Assembly (NCBI GenBank): GCA_934511335.1
Contig: CAKSWL010000095.1
Span: 1 to 7,474, forward strand
Direction: 5' to 3'
Length of the DNA: 7,474 nucleotides
Origin: an uncultured Cloacibacillus sp.
GTDB taxonomy: Bacteria; Synergistota; Synergistia; Synergistales; Synergistaceae
Positions 1 to 4,982 of this stretch are shown here, in pieces (position 1 is the stretch's first letter; every line of letters starts with the position of its first letter). A program made the translations under genes and the position numbers. The notes under the pieces were generated by a model. That model saw only the letters and a program-made list of their open reading frames with translations, was not told the origin of the DNA and made no database searches.

Positions 1-867
1 TGGCCTGGAAGATACGATACGCTCTATTCCGGCGTAAAGGGCGTAACCCTTCAGCCGACGTATGCTTTTAAAGTCAACGATAAGCTTTCCGCCGCCGTGG
101 GGCTTGACATCAATTATGTCGGGCTGCGGATGAAGAAGGATATCCCCGCGATCAGCGGGGCCGCATACCTGGGTGATTTAAGGTCGGATATCGACGGCAA
201 CAGTATGAATATAGGATGGGTAGCCTCCTTAATGTACGATTTTACGCCGAAAACGTCAGGCGCTATCGTTTATAGGTCACGGATCAAGCACACAATGGAC
301 GCGGACGCGACCTTTAACGGCAATTTGCTGGCCGTCGGACCTTACAAGCTGGACACGCAGGCCCATGGCACGGTCACTCTTCCGGACTCCTTATCGATCG
401 GTATCGGGCACAAGTTCAACGATCGGACGCGCATGGAGATCAACGCCGTCTGGACCAACTGGAGCACGTATAACGCGCTGAACCTGAGATTTGACGACCC
501 GATTCTCGGTAGGATCAGCGAATCCAACAATCCTAAGGACTGGGAGGCGGCCTGGCGCATCGGTATCGGTATTGAGCACAAGCTCAGCAAGAAGTGGAGC
601 ATCCTCGCCGGATATGTCTTCGACGAGAGTCCCGTGCCTGACAAGTATATGGACTTCACCGTCCCGACGGGCGACCGCCACAGGGGCAGCATCGGCTTCA
701 AATACCGCCCGAACGAGACGAGCGAATTTTCCTTCGCTTACACGGCGATTTGGGCCGGCAACAGAGACGTGAAGTCGCATATCGGCGATCTTGACTACCC
801 GTCCGCCTATATCCACGACGGCCTGACACAGGTAGTCTCCATCGGATACAACATAAAGCTGAAGTAA
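1..867 (+). CDS. OmpP1/FadL-family outer-membrane transport protein, C-terminal part
   Basis: The reading frame is open from the first base of the window to a TAA at 865-867, so 288 C-terminal residues are visible and the start lies upstream. The GTG at 97 is an internal valine codon, not a start. Family-typical stretches are seen in order: a segment like 'TLQPTYAFKVNDKLSAAVG' at the left edge, then 'TLPDSLSIGIGHKFNDRTR', 'VWTNWSTYNALNLRFDDP', 'DWEAAWRIGIGIEHKLSKKW', 'LAGYVFDESPVPD', and 'DRHRGSIGFKYRP'. The alternating beta-strand pattern with Tyr/Trp girdles fits a long-chain fatty acid/hydrophobic solute channel in the outer membrane, and implies a diderm host. The N-terminal hatch and signal peptide are outside the window. 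The protein ends in '...SIGYNIKLK', without the terminal Phe/aromatic that many barrel proteins use for BAM recognition. The substrate is unknown. It is followed 8 bases later by a long hairpin. Confidence 0.88.
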   Translation, partial: WPGRYDTLYSGVKGVTLQPTYAFKVNDKLSAAVGLDINYVGLRMKKDIPAISGAAYLGDLRSDIDGNSMNIGWVASLMYDFTPKTSGAIVYRSRIKHTMDADATFNGNLLAVGPYKLDTQAHGTVTLPDSLSIGIGHKFNDRTRMEINAVWTNWSTYNALNLRFDDPILGRISESNNPKDWEAAWRIGIGIEHKLSKKWSILAGYVFDESPVPDKYMDFTVPTGDRHRGSIGFKYRPNETSEFSFAYTAIWAGNRDVKSHIGDLDYPSAYIHDGLTQVVSIGYNIKLK

Positions 868-875
868 GTTGTAAA

Positions 876-944
876 TTTTTCAGATAACGAGAAAGCGGGA
901 GGGCCGTCAACAGAGGCTCTGCCGCTTTCTCGTTATCTGAAAAA
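876..944. terminator. Long perfect hairpin between convergent gene ends (U-less terminator candidate)
   Basis: The left arm 876-898 (five T, CAGATAACGA, GAAAGCGG) is perfectly complementary to 922-944, giving 23 bp. After one G/G mismatch (899/921), six more pairs form between 900-905 and 915-920 with one G-U, leaving a 9-base loop. It starts 8 bases after the FadL-type stop codon and lies between that gene and the convergent pilin remnant, so a transcription-end role is likely. Unusually, the T-run is at the 5' foot and the A-run at the 3' foot. A transcript from either strand therefore lacks the U-tract expected after an intrinsic terminator stem. It may end transcription otherwise, protect a 3' end, or be a dispersed palindrome. 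Confidence 0.6.
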
Positions 945-1304
945 ATTCAATCAGGCCGCTTCAAAGGGGTTTTAAACCAAAATTATATTATATGTGTCGC
1001 CGCCTTCAGCTTCGGATTTGATGGCTACTGTCCCCGTCGTCACGGCTGAAAATGCGCTTTCGTTAACGTCATCGGCAGCTTTGAATGCCTCAATTCTATC
1101 TCCGGGAGTTAGCGTAGATATGTTTTTTGTCCAATAGACTTGATATTCAATGTGTCCTTCGTTAAACTACGGCCTCCATAAATATTTGCCCATCTCTAGG
1201 CCTAAGGCCGCGGACAGCGCTTCAATGGAAAAGCGGCCGGAATTGGCTTTCTCGATTCAGTCGCCGCCGGCGGTGACGGTATATTTGCCGCCGATGGGAC
1301 TGAA

Positions 1305-1420
1305 TGCCGGTTATTACATCCGCCCTGTACCGCGCCGCGGGTGTTGTCGAAGTTGTTTTTCAGTGACCGCGCGCCGCTTCTGGAAATCATCATCCCCGCG
1401 AGTATGCTGCCGGTTATTAC
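1305..1420. repeat. 13-bp direct repeat inside the pilin remnant
   Basis: TGCCGGTTATTAC occurs at 1305-1317 and again, identically, at 1408-1420, 103 bases apart. One copy lies in the sequence encoding the prepilin hydrophobic helix. The other lies just after the point where the pilin reading frame is lost, so the repeat may mark a local duplication or rearrangement that helped break the gene. Confidence 0.55.
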
Positions 1421-1459
1421 TACGGTCGGCAGCTCAACTAAGATGAAGGCGGTACAGGG
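1323..1459. repeat. 11-bp inverted repeat pair inside the pilin remnant
   Basis: CCCTGTACCGC (1323-1333) and GCGGTACAGGG (1449-1459) are exact reverse complements, separated by 115 bases. They bracket the remnant of the prepilin N-terminal region. Together with the interleaved 13-bp direct repeat, this suggests local rearrangement. I do not see a transposase or target-site duplication, so no mobile element is claimed. Confidence 0.45.
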
Positions 1460-1521
1460 ACGGTCTTTTGAGGGGGATAATATTCTAATATTCTGAAATT
1501 GTCTATTTTGTAACAAAACTC

Positions 1522-1549
1522 TTGTCAATTTTGATTATTGATGTATGCT
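1522..1549 (+). promoter_or_regulatory. Candidate sigma-70-type promoter for the PEP carboxykinase gene
   Basis: TTGTCA (1522-1527) and TATGCT (1544-1549) are separated by 16 bases in an AT-rich stretch, about 65 bases before the ATG at 1613. This would give a leader of roughly 55-60 bases. The reverse strand of the same spot reads TTGACA (1528-1523), which could be the -35 box of the former pilin gene, so the two promoters may once have been divergent and overlapping. The call rests on consensus resemblance only. Confidence 0.35.
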
Positions 1550-1612
1550 ACGCATGTGTCACTGAAATATAACTAATTAGTTCTTATTTTCTTTAATACG
1601 GGAGGAAAAACC

Positions 1613-3271
1613 ATGGCTACGCAGGGGCATTTTGTGGATTTGGAGAGTTTTAAGCGTCTCAACGCCACCCCCATCAGGACGACTATCGAGACGGCCTTCT
1701 ATGGCAATAACGTCTCCCCGGTCAAGGATCTTAAGGAGGCCTACGGGCTTGCGAAGAACAGCCCCGGAACAGTGGAACTGACAGGCATGCCCGTCCACAG
1801 GCCGGCGGAGCTCGGCCTTCCCGAGGATGCGAATGTGCTGCTCTTCAACGACGGCGCGATCTTTGGGCGCTGCGCCGCGGCGCGCCGGATCGTGGGGCAT
1901 CCCGGGGTATCAGTGCCCGAGCTGGCGACGCTTCTGCGCGAGGCCATCCATAACGCCCGTTTCCGCCGTTTTTATTCGGCGCAGGCGATCATCGGCCTGG
2001 AAGAGGACTTTATGGTCAAGGCCAATCTCATGGTACCCGAGGGATTTGAGAACAATCTTTACAGCTGGATGCTGAATTTCCAGTATCTCAACGAAGAATA
2101 CGCGGAACGTTACAAGAATTCACGCGAACTTCCGAACGACGGGGATCTCTATGTCTATGCCGATCCTTACTGGTCGCATCCCGACTATCCGCTGGGCCTC
2201 GCCTTTTTCTCTCCGGAGCAGAACTGCGCCGCGATTCTGGGAATGCGCTATTTCGGCGAGTTCAAGAAGGGCACGCTGACGCTCGCTTGGGGCGCGGCGG
2301 CGCGCAACGGCTACGCCTCCTGCCACGGCGGTCTCAAGCGCTATGAGCTGAAGGACGGCAGCGGCAAGAAGTATGTTCTCGCGGTCTTCGGACTCTCAGG
2401 CTCCGGCAAATCGACCATCACGCACGCGAAGCACAAGGATAAGTACAACGTCACCGTGCTTCACGACGACGCCGTCATCATCAATGTCAAGAAAAAGTAC
2501 GCGATCGCGCTCGAACCGGCCTATTTTGACAAGATGCAGGACTACCCGATCGGCTGCCCCGATAATAAGTACCTTTTGTCCCTGCAAAACTGCGGCGTGA
2601 CGCGCAACGCGGAAGGAAAGCTGATGGTGGTCAGCGAGGACATCCGCAACGGCAACGGCCGCGCCGTCAAGTCCCGCTTCTGGACGCCGAACCGTATAGA
2701 CAGGATCGACGAACCGCTCAACGCGATCTGCTGGCTGATGAAGGACCCGACTCTGCCGCCGGTGGTGCGGCTTACCGGTCCGTCGCTTGCCTCGGCGATG
2801 GGTTCGACGCTTGCGACGAAGCGCACTTCGGCGGAGCGTCTCGCCCCGGGAGTGGACCCCGACGCGCTGGTCATCGAGAGCTACGCGAATCCCTTCCGCA
2901 CCTATCCTCTCGCGATGGACTATATACGCTTCCGTACGCTCTTTGAGGACGGCGTCGACTGCTACATCCTCAACACCGGCTCTTTCATGGACAAGAAGGT
3001 GGAAAAGAACACGACGCTTTCGATCCTGGAAGAGATCATCGAGGGCAGGGCGGTATGGAAGTCCTTTGGCAATATCCCCGGTATGGAATATCTGGCGATT
3101 CCCGGCTTTGAGCCTGATTTCAACAATTGGAGCTATAAGCAGCAGTTCGTCAACCGGATGAACGACCGCCTCCAGTTCATCAAGTCGCGCGAAACGGAAA
3201 AGGGCGGCATGGACTCGCTTCCGCCAGATGCCCTGCACGCGGTGGAGACGGTCATCGAAGCGATAAAGTAG
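1613..3271 (+). CDS. pckA: Phosphoenolpyruvate carboxykinase (ATP), divergent PckA type
   Basis: This is a complete 552-residue cytoplasmic enzyme, close to the usual length of about 540. It is predicted to interconvert oxaloacetate + ATP and PEP + CO2 + ADP, for gluconeogenesis or, in an anaerobe, the reverse ATP-yielding direction. Visible landmarks in order are: an 'IFGR' Arg86 in the region of the substrate arginine; Tyr213 and 'GEFKKG' (Lys218/219), matching the metal/substrate lysine block; 'SCHGG' with metal-binding His238; a kinase-1 P-loop 'GLSGSGKST' (260-268, Lys266); a kinase-2 'HDDA' (284-287); Arg355 in 'KSRFWTP'; and 'LPPVVRLTG'. Catalytic residues thus look retained, although the P-loop differs from the classic GLSGTGKTT and the kinase-2 segment lacks the usual 'GDDEHGW'. 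The start is fixed by GGAGG at 1601-1605, 7 bases before the ATG. The gene stands alone, with decayed sequence upstream and a palindromic element 3 bases downstream. Activity and the ATP rather than GTP preference are inferred from family resemblance. Confidence 0.85.
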   Translation: MATQGHFVDLESFKRLNATPIRTTIETAFYGNNVSPVKDLKEAYGLAKNSPGTVELTGMPVHRPAELGLPEDANVLLFNDGAIFGRCAAARRIVGHPGVSVPELATLLREAIHNARFRRFYSAQAIIGLEEDFMVKANLMVPEGFENNLYSWMLNFQYLNEEYAERYKNSRELPNDGDLYVYADPYWSHPDYPLGLAFFSPEQNCAAILGMRYFGEFKKGTLTLAWGAAARNGYASCHGGLKRYELKDGSGKKYVLAVFGLSGSGKSTITHAKHKDKYNVTVLHDDAVIINVKKKYAIALEPAYFDKMQDYPIGCPDNKYLLSLQNCGVTRNAEGKLMVVSEDIRNGNGRAVKSRFWTPNRIDRIDEPLNAICWLMKDPTLPPVVRLTGPSLASAMGSTLATKRTSAERLAPGVDPDALVIESYANPFRTYPLAMDYIRFRTLFEDGVDCYILNTGSFMDKKVEKNTTLSILEEIIEGRAVWKSFGNIPGMEYLAIPGFEPDFNNWSYKQQFVNRMNDRLQFIKSRETEKGGMDSLPPDALHAVETVIEAIK

Positions 3272-3274
3272 TAT

Positions 3275-3292
3275 AAATCGGCGTTTAGACGT
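3275..3292 (+). repeat. Extra direct copy of the palindromic element's terminal motif
   Basis: AAATCGGCGTTTAGACGT begins 3 bases after the PEP carboxykinase stop codon. It is repeated exactly at 3310-3327, 35 bases on, where it forms the outer end of the large inverted repeat. Its first 13 bases recur inverted at 3423-3435. Confidence 0.8.
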
Positions 3293-3309
3293 CCCCTCAT
3301 AATCCCCGG

Positions 3310-3435
3310 AAATCGGCGTTTAGACGTGCGAATAACGAAATAACTGAGGGCTTGCCAAGCGGAGGCGCACTAAGGTGCGTCGAGCATTGGCAAGCCCTCA
3401 GTTATAAAGTTAGTCGTGCGTATAAACGCCGATTT
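3310..3435. repeat. Nested palindromic intergenic element (49-base imperfect inverted repeat)
   Basis: The left arm 3310-3358 and right arm 3387-3435 are both 49 bases and complementary at 42 of 49 positions. The outer 13 bases (AAATCGGCGTTTA / TAAACGCCGATTT) and the inner 19 bases (ATAACTGAGGGCTTGCCAA and its complement) pair perfectly. The 17 bases between them have drifted, with 10 of 17 paired. The 28-base centre carries its own 7-bp hairpin, 3364-3370 with 3375-3381 around a TAAG loop, including one G-U. The element fills the gap between convergent genes and overlaps the stop codon of the DppF-like gene by two bases. It could act as a bidirectional transcription end, a mRNA-stabilising structure, or a MITE/REP-like dispersed repeat. 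No U-tract follows the stem on either strand. Confidence 0.75.
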
Positions 3436-4204
3436 ACACGCGCGGCAGCGCCTCCAGCAAAGCCCTGGTGTAAGGATGGCGCGGGGCGGCGAGCACCTCT
3501 TTCGAAGCGCCGCTCTCGCAGAGCCGGCCATCCTTGAGGACGATGATTTTTTGCGCCGCGCGGGCGGCGAGCAGCAGGTCGTGGGTGACGAAGAGCATCG
3601 ACATGCCCTCGTCGGTGCGGCGGCGCAGCACCTCGATAATCTCTCCGCGCGTCGAGGCGTCCTGCATGGAGGTAGGCTCGTCGCAGAGCAGCAGCTCAGG
3701 GCCGAGCATCAGGGCGCGCGCAAGTTCGACGCGCTGGCGCTGGCCGCCTGAGAGGCCGACGGCGCGTGAAAAGAGTATCCTCTCTCCCGCAAGGCCGACC
3801 TCCGCGAGCAACGCTTCGGCGCGCGCGCGGCGCGCCTCTTTCGTCCTCTTTACGCCTGCGATGATCTCCGGCTCCATCACGGCGTCGATAACTGAGAGGC
3901 CCGGCGGTATCGCTCCGTAAGGATCCTGCGGAACATAGCCGCAGCGGCGGCGCAGGCTGTTGAGCTCCGGCGCGGGGGTGCGCGCCGTCTCTTTGCCGAA
4001 TAGCAAGACGCTGCCCGCCGTGGGGGGGATGAGCGCTATTGCCGCGCGCAGCAGGGTGCTCTTGCCGCTGCCGGATTCTCCGACGATCGCAAGCGTCTCT
4101 CCCCGCTCCAGCGCGAGGTCCAGCCCGTCAAGGGCGCGGTGGCTTTTCGCGCCGCGCGAGCGGAAATCTACGGTAAGATTTTTGGTCTCGATTATCTTTT
4201 CCAT
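3434..4204 (-). CDS. Peptide-type ABC transporter ATP-binding protein (DppF/OppF-like)
   Basis: This 256-residue cytoplasmic ATPase is the last gene of the operon. Motifs are Walker A 'GESGSGKST' (42-50), Q-loop Gln93 in 'YVPQDPYGAIPP', signature 'LSGGQRQR' (151-158), Walker B 'LLLCDEP' (171-177) and H-loop His208 in 'VTHD', so it should hydrolyse ATP. 'DPYGAIPPGLSV' resembles the DppF/OppF Q-loop region (usually DP...SL.P...V). The D-loop reads 'TSMQDAS' where SALD or SMLD is common. It ends at 'APRHPYTRALLEALPRV', just after the conserved HPYT segment, and so lacks the C-terminal oligopeptide-transporter extension of many OppD/F proteins. The ATG at 4204 follows the DppD-like stop by 13 bases, with AAGGA overlapping that stop as a possible ribosome binding site. 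Its stop codon overlaps the palindromic element. Confidence 0.9.
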   Translation of the reverse strand: MEKIIETKNLTVDFRSRGAKSHRALDGLDLALERGETLAIVGESGSGKSTLLRAAIALIPPTAGSVLLFGKETARTPAPELNSLRRRCGYVPQDPYGAIPPGLSVIDAVMEPEIIAGVKRTKEARRARAEALLAEVGLAGERILFSRAVGLSGGQRQRVELARALMLGPELLLCDEPTSMQDASTRGEIIEVLRRRTDEGMSMLFVTHDLLLAARAAQKIIVLKDGRLCESGASKEVLAAPRHPYTRALLEALPRV

Positions 4205-4217
4205 AGCTCCGCCATCC

Positions 4218-4982
4218 TTATAACATCGCCGCGATAAGCGCCTTTGTGTGCGCTTCGCGCGGTGCGTCTATCAGCTGGCGCGGCGTGCCGTTCTCGATCA
4301 GTTCCCCGTCCTTCATGACGAAGAGTTCGCCGCAGACCGAGGCCGCCATCGGCAGGTCGTGGGTCACCAGCAGGATCGTTAGGTTTTTTTCCCGCCTCAG
4401 ACTCTCCAGCAGCCTGAGGATCGCCGCCTGAGTCACGACGTCGAGCGCCGTCGTCGGCTCGTCGGCGAGGACGAGCTGCGGCTCGCAGGAGAGGGCGAGC
4501 GCGATCGCCGCGCGCTGTTTCTGCCCGCCCGACAGCTCGTGCGGATAGCGCGCGGCGACGGCGGCGGGCAGTTCGACCTCCGCGAGAAGCTCGGCTATTC
4601 GCTCTTCCGCGGCCCTTGCCTTGAGGCCGAGATGCAGCTCCAGTACTTCGCGCAGGTGACGGCCGATCGTCATCACCGGTGTGAAAGAGTTGAGCGCTCC
4701 CTGCGGGATGAGGGCGATCTCGCGCTGACGCAGGGCGGACATCTTCGCTTCTGGGATGTTTAGTATGCTGCGTCCTTTATATAGGACTTCGCCGTCTGCG
4801 GTGCTGTCTTTCGGCAGCAGGCCGAGCAGGGTCATTATGATCGTGCTCTTGCCGCTGCCCGACTCGCCGATGAGCCCGCTGAAGGAGTTCTCCGCCAGCG
4901 CGAACGATACGCCGCGTACTGCGGGGGTGGGGCTGGTCGATTTATTGTAGGTGACGCAGAGGTCTTTTATCTCAAGTATCAT
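4218..4982 (-). CDS. Peptide-type ABC transporter ATP-binding protein (DppD/OppD-like)
   Basis: I place the start at the ATG at 4982, giving 254 residues that begin MILEIKDLCVTYN. This ATG overlaps the permease stop as ATGA, and the protein then starts where the ABC domain normally starts. A longer in-frame version from 5090 would run through the permease gene and adds no recognisable sequence. Motifs are Walker A 'GESGSGKST' (39-47), Q-loop 'IPQGALNSFTPVMTIG' (Gln94), typical of DppD-like proteins, signature 'LSGGQKQR' (150-157), Walker B 'LVLADEP' (170-176), D-loop 'TALD' and H-loop His208. The C-terminus 'APREAHTKALIAAML' corresponds to the usual 'PRHPYT+AL' segment, after which longer OppD/DppD proteins carry a Cys-containing extension that is missing here. 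It should pair with the DppF-like ATPase to power the importer. Confidence 0.9.
   Translation of the reverse strand: MILEIKDLCVTYNKSTSPTPAVRGVSFALAENSFSGLIGESGSGKSTIIMTLLGLLPKDSTADGEVLYKGRSILNIPEAKMSALRQREIALIPQGALNSFTPVMTIGRHLREVLELHLGLKARAAEERIAELLAEVELPAAVAARYPHELSGGQKQRAAIALALSCEPQLVLADEPTTALDVVTQAAILRLLESLRREKNLTILLVTHDLPMAASVCGELFVMKDGELIENGTPRQLIDAPREAHTKALIAAML

Larger units (their letters stand above)
981..1471 (-). pseudogene. Decayed type IV prepilin-like gene
   Basis: On the minus strand, positions 1450-1430 encode 'AFILVEL', followed by 'PTVVITGSILAGMMISRSG'. This closely follows the class III prepilin signature (G/A, then FTLVEL, then a hydrophobic helix ending ILAGMM), including Glu at +5. 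No good start codon or ribosome binding site precedes it. A frameshift follows, since the next part lies in another frame. From 1256 down to 981 the frame reads as a sensible pilin-like C-terminus, 'IEKANSGRFSIEALSAALG', then 'EMGKYLWRP', an in-frame TAG (1169-1167), then 'FNEGHIEYQVYWTKNIS' and a C-terminus ending 'EGGDTYII' with TAA at 983-981. A second stop (TGA, 1259-1257) lies just upstream in the same frame. An intact pilin would sit in a pseudopilus or pilus, anchored by the N-terminal helix. With a frameshift and at least two stops this copy is almost certainly dead, unless the assembly is poor here. The motif match is by eye. Confidence 0.62.

Noticed and set aside
97..867. Start of the FadL-like gene at the GTG at 97
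   Set aside because: The frame is open and family-like upstream to base 1, so the gene is cut by the window edge.
1150..1446. 98-codon plus-strand open frame in the gene-poor region
   Set aside because: No recognisable protein, no ribosome binding site, and it lies opposite the pilin remnant, whose minus-strand reading makes better sense.
1305..1459. Insertion sequence or its scar
   Set aside because: Short repeats are present but there is no transposase remnant and no matching target-site duplication outside them.
1543..1558. Operator-like palindrome ATGC-tac-GCAT at the candidate -10 region
   Set aside because: Only 4 bp per arm, expected often by chance, and no regulator gene is adjacent.
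2396..3238. 280-codon minus-strand open frame opposite the PEP carboxykinase gene
   Set aside because: Arg/Val/Asp-rich shadow translation typical of GC-rich DNA opposite a clearly conserved gene; no recognisable motifs.
3340..3405. Integron attC-like recombination site
   Set aside because: It is an imperfect palindrome of suitable size, but the required RYYYAAC/GTTRRRY core sites are not present and no integrase or cassette gene is nearby.
3275..3435. CRISPR array from the repeated AAATCGGCGTTTA motif
   Set aside because: Only three copies, one of them inverted, with unequal spacing and no cas genes.
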